63,924 bases of DNA, from contig NZ_BILW01000037.1 of NCBI RefSeq assembly GCF_004000765.1, positions 1 to 63,924 on the forward strand. Direction: 5' to 3'. The notes below the pieces were generated by a model. The model ran no database searches, was not told where the DNA came from, and saw only the letters and a program-made list of their open reading frames with translations. The DNA is from Paenibacillus chondroitinus NBRC 15376 (GTDB lineage: Bacteria > Bacillota > Bacilli > Paenibacillales > NBRC-103111). Position 1 is the stretch's first letter. Each line of letters starts with the position of its first letter. Made by a program: the position numbers and the translations under genes. Of the stretch, positions 51,124 through 59,314 are shown piece by piece.

Positions 51124-52566
51124 TTACTTCACGCTGACTTTATCCTCTCCAACAATACGGGTTACGTCTTGCTGATACTTCTTCATCGCATCGGCAGGTG
51201 AGGTGCCTGTCGCTACAGACTCAACCATAGCCTGAATTTGTGTGGATACTTCTGGATATTTATCACGAGCAGGTCGGAACTCTGCATTTTTCAAATAATC
51301 CGTAGCAATGGCATTAAACGGCATTTGCGTATAACCCGGATCTTTGGCAACGTCGGCCCGAACCGTAATGTTACCGCTTGCAATTACAAGTTTCTGCGTG
51401 TTTTCTTTGTTAAGGGCATATTTGATGAAGTCCCAAGCCTCGTCTTTATGTTGAGCGTTAGCAGGAACAGACAGCGCCCACCCGCCAGCTAATGTAATGG
51501 TACCAGGAGCTTGACCTTTACTTGTCGGCATTGGAGCAAAGCCCAACACGTCTTTATACTCCGGCCATGGAGCTGCACCATTCGGCAGATAGTTGCCTGC
51601 AATCCAGGAACCGTCCAAGGAGATACCGAGTTTACCCTTTGGCAAATATTCACGAGCAGAGGAGTTGCCCGCTTGGCCGTTCAATACTTTGGAAAGAGGT
51701 GGGCCAAGTTTCTCTTTGTTAATGGTATCGACAAATGTAAGCGCATCCACAATACCTTGACTTTTAACGGTCCATTTTGAAGTCGCATCATCATAAAGTC
51801 TTTCGCCTGTTCCATAAAGCAGCATTTCGTAAGTTTGCATGGAAGTCGCTTCGCCAGTCGCTTTACCCATGTTCATCCAGAAAGGTACAACGTCCTTGGC
51901 TGCTTTTTCCTTGATTGTTCTTGCTGCGCTCAAGACTTCATCCCAAGTTTTTGGTTTCCAATCTTCAGGCAATCCGGCTTGTTTGAAAATTTGCTTGTTG
52001 TACCAGAGTCCCCGGGAGTCCGTGTTATACGGTACGCCGTAAATTTTACCGTCGGCGGCTGTTACCCCTTTTTTCATCGCTTCGATGAAGGAACCATTTG
52101 TCCAGTCGGCCCAGCTTTTTACTTTGTCATCCAGAGGAGATAAGAGGCCGGCGCTGGCATCGGAGTTTAACATGAAGGTGTCTTCTGTAACGATATCCGG
52201 TGCTGTGTCTTTGGATTTGAGGGCTAGCGCAATTTTCGCGAAGTAATCACCTTCAGAAGCCTGGATCGGCGTCTGCTTGATGATGACATCTTTGTTCGGA
52301 TAGCTGGCAGCCGCATCTTTAAACCATTTGAAGAGCGTTCCGTTCTCACCAGTACCATCGTCTCTATATGTGATGGTGATGGTTTTTTTTGCAGCATCGG
52401 GTGCTTTCGTTTCCTTTGCTGCAGCTGTAGCTGCACTAGTTGCTGCCGGGGCCGTTGTACTGGCTGTGGTGTTTGTCGTTTCAGTCCCCTTCGAACAGCC
52501 GAATAACACAGTTGCACACAAGACACAGGTGGAGATGGATAACATTTTTTTATTGCTCCGATACAT
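51124..52566 (-). CDS. Carbohydrate ABC transporter substrate-binding lipoprotein
   Basis: Extracellular solute-binding protein family 1, 480 residues. Signal peptide with lipobox VLFGC (Cys24) and a Thr/Ala-rich linker. YGVPYNTDSRGLWYNKQIFK and GITLAGGWALSVP-like segments fit sugar-binding members. First gene of the sugar operon; AGGAGG precedes the ATG, and an inverted repeat overlaps the promoter. Confidence 0.9.
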   Translation of the reverse strand: MYRSNKKMLSISTCVLCATVLFGCSKGTETTNTTASTTAPAATSAATAAAKETKAPDAAKKTITITYRDDGTGENGTLFKWFKDAAASYPNKDVIIKQTPIQASEGDYFAKIALALKSKDTAPDIVTEDTFMLNSDASAGLLSPLDDKVKSWADWTNGSFIEAMKKGVTAADGKIYGVPYNTDSRGLWYNKQIFKQAGLPEDWKPKTWDEVLSAARTIKEKAAKDVVPFWMNMGKATGEATSMQTYEMLLYGTGERLYDDATSKWTVKSQGIVDALTFVDTINKEKLGPPLSKVLNGQAGNSSAREYLPKGKLGISLDGSWIAGNYLPNGAAPWPEYKDVLGFAPMPTSKGQAPGTITLAGGWALSVPANAQHKDEAWDFIKYALNKENTQKLVIASGNITVRADVAKDPGYTQMPFNAIATDYLKNAEFRPARDKYPEVSTQIQAMVESVATGTSPADAMKKYQQDVTRIVGEDKVSVK

Positions 52567-52610
52567 ACTGTTACCTCCTCAGAAAAGTAAGAATAGTATG
52601 ACACTTCCTG

Positions 52611-52640
52611 ATACAAACAAGCCGGTAAATGTGTTTGTAT
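52611..52640 (-). promoter_or_regulatory. Operator-like inverted repeat upstream of the sugar transporter
   Basis: ATACAAACA (52611-52619) and TGTTTGTAT (52632-52640) form a perfect 9-bp inverted repeat with a 12-bp spacer. On the minus strand one arm covers a TATACA that could be the -10. The likely ligand is the GntR/LacI-type regulator encoded upstream. Confidence 0.5.
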
Positions 52641-52755
52641 ACTAAGTATAATAATATGGGCAAATCTACCATGTCCACTACGATTTTGCGACATGCATGT
52701 ACAAAATTTTGCTGTTTCGACGGTAGTAGACAGCGATAGAGAAATTAGAAAAACA

Positions 52756-52793
52756 AAAACCATGGAATTTGTATTCCACGGTTTCTCTGTTCA
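52756..52793 (-). terminator. Rho-independent terminator of the regulator gene
   Basis: On the minus strand AAACCGTGGAAT pairs with ATTCCATGGTTT, followed by TTG and a T-run. Confidence 0.7.
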
Positions 52794-52805
52794 TAAATTT
52801 ACTTG

Positions 52806-53912
52806 CTATTCTTTCACAATCATTCTATGTTCGACAATTCTCTGTTCAGTGACAACTTCTCCATATAACTGCGAGACCAACAAGTCCACCGCTTCTTCGC
52901 CCATCCGTTTCTCATCTTGCCTAATGTGAGTGAAAATTGGTTTTCCCAAAAAATCGTTTAAGGAGTCAAAGCACACGATATCGTAGGTCTCCAACCTCTT
53001 TCCTTGTGAATCAATGGCTTGAGCCAACATGGTGGCGACCAAATATTCCGAAACAACAAATGCTTTTACATGGATGTTTTGTTCCAAAAAACTTTTGAGC
53101 GTCTCTAAATCCTCTGCCCATGAACCTGAACGGGTCCCTGTAATATTCGTTAAACAATAATCCTGATCCAACTTCAATCCTTCCCGGGTAAAAGCCAACG
53201 TATACCCCAAAAGCCTATCTTCCAGCGCTGACGTATTTTCGACCGGTGGAGATAGATAGCCGATGTTTTGATGGCCTTTCCCGATGAGATGAAGCGTAAG
53301 TTCTTCCGCTGCTTTTCTATTATCCGTATAAACGGAGCATACCGGAATGCCTTTCAAATACCGATCGACCAATACAACAGGAAACTTGTCCCAGACCAGA
53401 CGAATGAGTTCCGCATTATAATGCGTGCCATGGACGGGGGTCACGATTAATCCCTTGACACCTAATCTGACAAAAAGTTGGATCGCCTGCTCTTCATCCT
53501 CTTTGCTGCCGCCAGTCCTCTTGATGATTAAATCGCACCCATGCCGCGCGCTCTGCTTTTCCATGGATTGAAGAAGCTTCAACCCATATTCATCCGAAAA
53601 GCCTGGAATAATTAATCCAATGAGTGGTCTTTCTTGAGCAGGGATCTCCGCATTCGTTCTTTCCTCCGATTGGCGCATTTGCTCCAAACTCGAAGTATAA
53701 CCATTCGCCACAAACGACCCTTTTCCCTGGATACGTTTGATAACACCCGCTTCTGCCAACCTTTCGAGCGCCTTTTTAGAAGTAATGCGGCTAACACCAA
53801 ATTGTTCGGCCAATTCTTTTTCGGATGAAACACGATCCCCAGTCTTTAATTTCCCCTGTTGAATCTCATGCACGATATGCATATACAACTGTTTGTATAA
53901 ATGCGTCTCCAT
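52806..53912 (-). CDS. GntR/LacI-type sugar repressor (AraR-like)
   Basis: Transcriptional regulator of about 368 residues. A GntR winged helix at the N-terminus (GDRVSSEKELAEQFGVSRIT, then GKGSFVANG) is joined to a LacI/GalR-type periplasmic-binding-protein-like domain (PLIGLIIPGFSDEYGLKLLQ to the end). AraR is the model for this fusion. It should repress the ABC operon downstream until sugar binds. ATG at 53912 follows AGGGTG; a GTG at 53921 is the alternative. Codons near the start contain ATACAAACAG, the same arm as in the operator at 52611, hinting at autoregulation. Confidence 0.85.
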   Translation of the reverse strand: METHLYKQLYMHIVHEIQQGKLKTGDRVSSEKELAEQFGVSRITSKKALERLAEAGVIKRIQGKGSFVANGYTSSLEQMRQSEERTNAEIPAQERPLIGLIIPGFSDEYGLKLLQSMEKQSARHGCDLIIKRTGGSKEDEEQAIQLFVRLGVKGLIVTPVHGTHYNAELIRLVWDKFPVVLVDRYLKGIPVCSVYTDNRKAAEELTLHLIGKGHQNIGYLSPPVENTSALEDRLLGYTLAFTREGLKLDQDYCLTNITGTRSGSWAEDLETLKSFLEQNIHVKAFVVSEYLVATMLAQAIDSQGKRLETYDIVCFDSLNDFLGKPIFTHIRQDEKRMGEEAVDLLVSQLYGEVVTEQRIVEHRMIVKE

Positions 53913-53936
53913 CTTATTCACCCTAACGCTTTATGT

Positions 53937-53955
53937 TGATATATTTAATATATCA
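53937..53955. promoter_or_regulatory. Palindrome upstream of the regulator gene
   Basis: TGATATAT-TTA-ATATATCA, perfect 8-bp arms, 25 bp upstream of the repressor start; a second possible operator. Confidence 0.4.
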
Positions 53956-54001
53956 TTTCAGGGATGAATATCAATTCTAATCTATTATCCAACGGTCAAT
54001 G

Positions 54002-54030
54002 AAAAAAAACAGCTGAACATCATCAGCTGC
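54002..54030 (-). terminator. Rho-independent terminator
   Basis: CAGCTGA-tgatgt-TCAGCTG followed by eight T on the minus strand, directly after the flavodoxin gene stop. Confidence 0.8.
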
Positions 54031-54031
54031 C

Positions 54032-54592
54032 TTATCTGGAAAGATTCTCCCTACCGGTTAAAAAGATTTTGGTCATATTAGCCACGCGTGTACCTAAAGA
54101 TTCGCCTAATAAGATCCCCTTGTCATAAAGTGCATGACTAAGCTCATCATCGGTATCTTCATCAGGAGAGGTAACCCCTATTCCATAATAACTGCCGTAA
54201 AAAGCATTCCCTGGAATACTAGCCGGTAATCCGACAACCATCATGCCTTGATGTAACATCGGTGTTATCAAATTAAGTAGAGTCGCCTCGATGCCACCAT
54301 GTACGGTTGCTGTTGTACAGAATACTGCACCGATTTTATCAACTAGATTTCCTTCCGCCCATAACGAACCGAGCCTATCTATCCAAGCTTTTAAGCCGGA
54401 ACTAATGGTGCCAAAGTGTCCGGGGCATCCCCAGATAATTGCATCCATCTGAGCAAGATCCCTTACATTTGCGTTATTGACATGATGGATAAAAACCTCT
54501 GTCCCTTCCACATTTTTAGCGCCTTTAGCAATAGATCGAGCAAGCTTTTCTGTATGCCCAACCTCGCTATCGTAAACGATATAAATCTTCAT
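54032..54592 (-). CDS. Flavodoxin-like / WrbA-type NAD(P)H:quinone oxidoreductase
   Basis: FMN-binding flavodoxin fold, 186 residues. The phosphate-binding loop YDSEVGHTEKLARSIAKGA and the isoalloxazine-contacting IIWGCPGHFGTIS correspond to WrbA, as does FCTTATVHGGIEATLLNLI. Probably reduces quinones in the cytoplasm. Its own promoter is not evident; it is followed by a terminator. Confidence 0.8.
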   Translation of the reverse strand: MKIYIVYDSEVGHTEKLARSIAKGAKNVEGTEVFIHHVNNANVRDLAQMDAIIWGCPGHFGTISSGLKAWIDRLGSLWAEGNLVDKIGAVFCTTATVHGGIEATLLNLITPMLHQGMMVVGLPASIPGNAFYGSYYGIGVTSPDEDTDDELSHALYDKGILLGESLGTRVANMTKIFLTGRENLSR

Positions 54593-54653
54593 CGTATTCC
54601 CTCCTACATACAGTAGTTTTGTCCCTATTTCCCATAGCCCATCTCTTAAAAAC

Positions 54654-56411
54654 TTAAAGCTGGTCTGACTCTTCTTTCAGTTTTTTTAGCGCATCTCGAT
54701 AGGCTTTATCGTCAATGACAACCGCATCACTCGCATCCTTCTCATTTCCCTTTAACCCGTGAAGAGCCTTCCTGTAATCACTATCGTTAAAAAACATATC
54801 TTTTTTTGCAGATTGAGATTTGTTTGAAAAACCTTTTATTGCATTACGAAATTCATTATCAGCAGCCGTGTGCTGAGCCGCATATTTAATTTCTCCAACT
54901 CGTTCTGTTGGTTTATATGCAGGCGTTATTTCACTTTCCTGTAGTGATGGAACTTCATCAGTACCTTGTTTTACTTTTTTGATAAAGAAGGACAGCACCA
55001 GACCGACAACACCAATGGCAACAATAACAAGATAGGCATCGTTAATTCCTTCTATGGTTGCATTTGTTATCATTTGAGCCTGTGTTGCACCCGCAGCTGC
55101 TCCACCATTAGCCATCATATCCTGAAGATGCGTTTTTGTTCGATCGCTCATGACAGTTACAAGCAGAGAGGTACCGATAGCTCCCGCTACTTGACGCATG
55201 GTATTTGAGATTGCTGTCCCATGAGGATTCAATCGTGGTGGCAATTGATTCAAACCTGCGGTTTGAATTGGCATTAATAATAAAGCCATGCCAATTCGCC
55301 GTGCAGTAGACATGAGCACCAAATAGGTGTAAGTCGTTGAGTCTGTTAATTCGACAAAACCAAGCGTTGTTCCAATCGTAATGAGCAATCCAATGATTGC
55401 CAACCATTTTGCACCAAATCGATCGAACATTTTACCGGTTACAGGCATGAGAAAACCCATCACGAGAGCTCCAGGAAGCAACAAAAGTCCGGACTCCAGA
55501 GCGGTATATCCTCGTGCATTTTGTAAATAAAGCGGCAGCAGCATCATATCTGCATACATAATCATGGTCACTGCGATACCGATGATCGTTGTCAAGGAAA
55601 ACATACTGTAACTGAATGCCCGCAAATCGAGCAGAGGAGTCTTAGATGTCAACTGAAGCCAGGAGAAAATAATAAGCGAAACAACACCAACAGCAATTGT
55701 TCCAAGAACCTCCGTACTCGACCAACCCAAGCTTCCCGCTCTGCTAAAGCCATACAGCAGGGAGCCAAATCCAATGGTAGAGAAAGTGACGCTAAGTATA
55801 TCGAAGCGAGCGTTGATTCGTTGGGATACATTTTTCAAAAAAATGAACCCGCAGGCGATAACAATAACAGCAAATGGAATCATGCCATAAAACATGACCT
55901 CCCATTTGTAGTGTTCCAAAATATAACCCGCTAGTGTAGGTCCAATGGCTGGAGCAAAAATGATGGCAAGTCCCATCATGCCCATTGCGGCCCCTCTTTT
56001 TTCGGGCTCGAATAGCGTTAAAATAACCATTGAGAGGAGGGGCATAACAATGCCTGCACCAGCTGCTTGAATCATTCGGCCCGTAAGGAGAGTTGGGAAG
56101 TCGACTGCAATTGCAGCAACTACAGTACCGAGAAGGAAAATGATCATCGAAGCCTGAAACAGCTGTCTTGTACTGAATCGCTGCATGAGGTACGCCGTAA
56201 TGGGGATCAGCACGCCGTTAACCAACAGGTAACCGGTTGTCAGCCATTGGGCGGTTGTGGCCGTAATACCAAAGTCCTTCATGAGTTCGGGGGTTGCAAC
56301 ACTCATAACCGTTTGATTCAATGTGGCCAAGAAGGCCCCCAAAATCATAACAAACAAAATAGGCCCTTTTCTGATTGAACTGCTTGCTGTTTCCTTATTT
56401 GCAACACTCAA
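54654..56411 (-). CDS. DHA2 family MFS drug exporter with a C-terminal repeat tail
   Basis: EmrB/QacA-type proton antiporter, 585 residues with 14 predicted spans. Typical text: GAFLATLNQTVMSVATPELM, ITATTAQWLTTGYLLVNGVL, AAGAGIVMPLLSMVIL and GPTLAGYILEHYKWEVMF. The membrane part ends near residue 480. Beyond it lies a tail of about 105 residues with three repeats starting at residues 519, 544 and 569: NEFRNAIKGF, SDYRKALHGL and KAYRDALKKL, exactly 25 residues apart. This tail is not part of the standard family. It starts at TTG 56411, with GGAGAGG some distance upstream. Confidence 0.85.
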   Translation of the reverse strand: MSVANKETASSSIRKGPILFVMILGAFLATLNQTVMSVATPELMKDFGITATTAQWLTTGYLLVNGVLIPITAYLMQRFSTRQLFQASMIIFLLGTVVAAIAVDFPTLLTGRMIQAAGAGIVMPLLSMVILTLFEPEKRGAAMGMMGLAIIFAPAIGPTLAGYILEHYKWEVMFYGMIPFAVIVIACGFIFLKNVSQRINARFDILSVTFSTIGFGSLLYGFSRAGSLGWSSTEVLGTIAVGVVSLIIFSWLQLTSKTPLLDLRAFSYSMFSLTTIIGIAVTMIMYADMMLLPLYLQNARGYTALESGLLLLPGALVMGFLMPVTGKMFDRFGAKWLAIIGLLITIGTTLGFVELTDSTTYTYLVLMSTARRIGMALLLMPIQTAGLNQLPPRLNPHGTAISNTMRQVAGAIGTSLLVTVMSDRTKTHLQDMMANGGAAAGATQAQMITNATIEGINDAYLVIVAIGVVGLVLSFFIKKVKQGTDEVPSLQESEITPAYKPTERVGEIKYAAQHTAADNEFRNAIKGFSNKSQSAKKDMFFNDSDYRKALHGLKGNEKDASDAVVIDDKAYRDALKKLKEESDQL

Positions 56412-56585
56412 TGCTATCGATCCTCTCCAGATACTTTAAATTAACTGCCATATAAAATTTTGATATTAGTATGTTAAGAACGGCAGGTTTGTATCCAAAC
56501 GCAGGTTCAAAACATCTATACCCCCTAGCTCAAAAAGATCAACTTCCGTTTATCATTTTGTAAGGTCGCGAAACTGCTACTTAAA

Positions 56586-56650
56586 GTAAAAACCTTATCC
56601 GAACAAAAGACCTGCAAACAGTCTTCCCGTTCTCGGATAAGGTTTTCATT
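56586..56650 (-). terminator. Rho-independent terminator of the Rieske operon
   Basis: On the minus strand AAAACCTTATCCGA pairs with TCGGATAAGGTTTT-like sequence across a long loop, followed by T residues. Confidence 0.65.
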
Positions 56651-56657
56651 AGATCTG

Positions 56658-57029
56658 CTACATCTCGATGTATACGTTTCCCTGCTCTACCGACAAGTCA
56701 AACGTTTCTACGAAAACCTCGTAAGTTTTCGTGCGGACTTTATGATCGACAACAAGAGCACCGGTTTTAATGTCAAATTCCCAATGGTGCCAGGGACAAC
56801 GAACGATCTCCCCTTCTTGTTCATATACAAATTGCCCGGGCAACGGCGATGTGACCCATGATGTAACCGGTCCTTTGCATAAACTCGCCCCCTGATGTGG
56901 ACAGTAATTAAGAATGGCATGAAGTTTCCCGGATACTTTATAAATGCCTACGCTTCGCCCTTTTACATCAACAATTTTGGGTTCGCCGTCTAGGAATTCA
57001 TCCCATGTTCCTACATAATGTTGCGCCAT
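56658..57029 (-). CDS. Rieske [2Fe-2S] ferredoxin-type protein
   Basis: A 123-residue Rieske domain. The cluster ligands are Cys43 and His45 (NYCPHQGASL) and Cys78 and His81 (VRCPWHHWEF). Its short length means a soluble ferredoxin-like Rieske protein rather than a dioxygenase alpha subunit. It begins 2 bp after the amidohydrolase gene and is cotranscribed with it, so it may supply electrons to an oxygenase encoded elsewhere in the same pathway. Confidence 0.85.
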   Translation of the reverse strand: MAQHYVGTWDEFLDGEPKIVDVKGRSVGIYKVSGKLHAILNYCPHQGASLCKGPVTSWVTSPLPGQFVYEQEGEIVRCPWHHWEFDIKTGALVVDHKVRTKTYEVFVETFDLSVEQGNVYIEM

Positions 57030-57031
57030 CG

Positions 57032-58162
57032 CTACTCCTCCGTTCTGTCCGGCATAGGTATCGGCAGACCATAATACCTGGCAGCATTATTGTAAAAGAC
57101 ATTATCTGTCGTTTCTTTGTCCATTTTTGGGAAAACGAGTTTCGGCGAGTCGAAATCCCAGTGCGGATAATCGCTGCAGAAGAGCAGCCGTTCCTTCGCG
57201 TGCATAGCCTCGAACAACGTATCGAACGTTTGACGGTTCGGCGTTTCCTCAATCGGTTGGGAGCCGATGTACATGTTGGTGAGCAAATATTCGCTAGGCT
57301 TCTTCTTCACCCATGGCGTCTGCTCGCGCAGCGCTTTCCAATCCTGGTCGAGACGCCACAAGTAAGGAGCGACCCAGAAGACGCCTCCTTCAATAAAAGC
57401 CACCTGCAGCTCAGGAAATATTTCGAATACGCCTTCAAAGACAAAGCTGGCCATATGGGCCATGTAAGCTTGGGTACGTGCCGCGCGGTATTCAATATAG
57501 TAAGATGGATAACCGACATTCGTAGCGGGCGCGTTCATCCCATCGCCTATAGCTCCTACATGCATAGTGAAATTGATGCCGTGCTTCAAGCAAGCCTCAT
57601 AGATCGGATGATACATTTTATTTCCGTAAGGATGAGGCGAACCCGACGGAACATACGCCTGAACCATTCCGGGATGGGAGCCGAGCCGTTCGATTTCCCG
57701 AACCGATGCCGCTACATCGTGAATCGGCAGATAGATGGAGCCTCTGAATCGGGGCTCCTTCTCGAGCCAATGCTCAATCGTATAGTCATTGAAAGCGGAG
57801 CACAACGCAGCCGAGTAATACGTATCAGCCGTGTTCGTGGCCGCTATAAATTCACCGGTCAAAATCCCGTAGCGGATATCGAATGGATTCAAAAGCTGCT
57901 CGACCATGAAATCCAGATCCGAACCGGCTGGACCGCCGTTTGGAGGGAAAGAATCGGCTCTTTTTCCGATACTGCCTCCGTTCAGCGTACCCGGCCCCCC
58001 GCCAAGACTCGGTCCCCACAGTTCAATACGCTCTCTGTATTTTCGCGGCAAATAAGGGAACAGCTGCTTGATGTCCTGAAACGTATGATGGATATCGCTA
58101 TCAATAACGCCAATCCCTTTGCGCTGCTTTGTCTTCTTGGGCGTCGCCTCTATTAAACTCAT
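57032..58162 (-). CDS. Amidohydrolase_2 family (ACMSD-like) metal-dependent hydrolase
   Basis: TIM-barrel protein of 376 residues in the amidohydrolase-2 group, which includes ACMSD and gamma-resorcylate decarboxylase. GVIDSDIHHTFQDIKQLFPYL opens the barrel (in place of the D-x-H-x-H strand) and LFCSDYPHWDFDSP carries the conserved late Asp. Members decarboxylate or hydrolyse aromatic or heterocyclic acids; the substrate here is unknown. The divergent AraC regulator probably controls the pair. Confidence 0.8.
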   Translation of the reverse strand: MSLIEATPKKTKQRKGIGVIDSDIHHTFQDIKQLFPYLPRKYRERIELWGPSLGGGPGTLNGGSIGKRADSFPPNGGPAGSDLDFMVEQLLNPFDIRYGILTGEFIAATNTADTYYSAALCSAFNDYTIEHWLEKEPRFRGSIYLPIHDVAASVREIERLGSHPGMVQAYVPSGSPHPYGNKMYHPIYEACLKHGINFTMHVGAIGDGMNAPATNVGYPSYYIEYRAARTQAYMAHMASFVFEGVFEIFPELQVAFIEGGVFWVAPYLWRLDQDWKALREQTPWVKKKPSEYLLTNMYIGSQPIEETPNRQTFDTLFEAMHAKERLLFCSDYPHWDFDSPKLVFPKMDKETTDNVFYNNAARYYGLPIPMPDRTEE

Positions 58163-58243
58163 GATTTCATCTCCCCATCTTTTTTACCTCCCTATCATAA
58201 AACCTGAACGGCCCGCCCGAAAATGGTAATTCGCAATTTCAGT

Positions 58244-58272
58244 TTGGCATTTTGTAAGGTCAATGCTATACT
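58244..58272 (+). promoter_or_regulatory. Sigma-A promoter of the AraC regulator
   Basis: TTGGCA (58244-58249) and TATACT (58267-58272) with a 17-bp spacer, 47 bp before the start codon. Confidence 0.6.
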
Positions 58273-58318
58273 TTACCCTACTGTCAACAGACTGATTTCA
58301 GGAAGTGGGGACGAAGAC

Positions 58319-59200
58319 ATGGGCAAACGGCAGCATCCTGACGAATATGAAGAATCACGCAATTATGTCGTAGATGAGTTGGCCTTGAACGGCGGCTTAT
58401 GGCCAGTCCGGATGGGACGTCTCAAAGCAGGCCCGAATTATCGCTTCCCGCAGCGTATGATCGATTATTACGCATTGCATTTTGTTATAAACGGAAAGGT
58501 TCGTCATCGCTTTGGAGATCAGCACATCGAGTTAACTAAGGGCGATGTTTTTTGCGCATATCCAGGTGTCGTATACCACCATTTCATTGTTCAATCCGAC
58601 CAGCCGTTGGAAATGATTTGGGTTTCCATCGATGGCGGTCAAACAGCGCTGCTGCTCGAGAAAGCCGGCTTCCGTCCGGCTGCCCCTTATATTCCGGGTG
58701 TGATCGGGAAAGAACTCGAAACATCGCTCGTTCATCTATTCAGTCAACAGGAGGATAACAGCAGTCGGCGCCAAGTCGATTTGATTGCGGCGATCTACCG
58801 CATATTCGGACTTATGATCCCGCAAAAAAACACCGACGAACCCGATGTAGGTCCTGCTAGCTGGATTCCCCGAAGCATTGAATATATGAATATGCATTAT
58901 ACCGAAAATATTAATGTGCAAGACGTCGCTGCATATATTTCAGTTCACCGGGCTTACTTCTCCAAAATATTCGCCGAGCAGATCGGAATGACGCCTATTC
59001 AGTATTTGCAAAAACTCCGTATGGAAAGGGCGCTTCAACTTCTGCAGCAAACGCGGCATTCGATCTCGGAAATCGCAATGACGCTCGGTTATCCCGATTT
59101 ATATTCTTTCAGCCGGGCGTTTGGCAAACATTACGCAGCTTCTCCGAGTAAAGTGCGCGAAAATGCAAAGTCCGGCGGTTTGCTTTTTCATCCTGATTGA
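58319..59200 (+). CDS. AraC family transcriptional regulator with cupin domain
   Basis: A 293-residue regulator. The cupin-like sensor domain (YYALHFVINGKVRHRFGDQH to about residue 105) is followed by the AraC DNA-binding domain: VQDVAAYISVHRAYFSKIFAEQIGMTPIQYL and ISEIAMTLGYPDLYSFSRAFGKHY. ATG at 58319 is favoured by GGAAGTGGGG upstream and lies downstream of the promoter; the open frame reaches back to 58223. It probably controls the divergent amidohydrolase-Rieske operon. Confidence 0.85.
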   Translation: MGKRQHPDEYEESRNYVVDELALNGGLWPVRMGRLKAGPNYRFPQRMIDYYALHFVINGKVRHRFGDQHIELTKGDVFCAYPGVVYHHFIVQSDQPLEMIWVSIDGGQTALLLEKAGFRPAAPYIPGVIGKELETSLVHLFSQQEDNSSRRQVDLIAAIYRIFGLMIPQKNTDEPDVGPASWIPRSIEYMNMHYTENINVQDVAAYISVHRAYFSKIFAEQIGMTPIQYLQKLRMERALQLLQQTRHSISEIAMTLGYPDLYSFSRAFGKHYAASPSKVRENAKSGGLLFHPD

Positions 59201-59218
59201 CGGTATTGATTACAGCAC

Positions 59219-59251
59219 AAAAAAACACGAAGCCAGTGGCTCGTGTTTTTG
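59219..59251 (+). terminator. Rho-independent terminator
   Basis: AAAAACACGA-agccagtggct-CGTGTTTTT; the loop itself contains AGCC/GGCT. Confidence 0.75.
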
Positions 59252-59314
59252 GTATAACACTTCTTCTAAATCAGCCCAGATATTTGCAAAATCCTCTGAA
59301 TCATTGTAGCAACC

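Noticed and set aside
57005..58156. A 383-codon open frame on the plus strand
   Set aside because: It lies exactly opposite the ACMSD-like amidohydrolase gene, which has clear family motifs and neighbours; the long frame is a by-product of codon bias.
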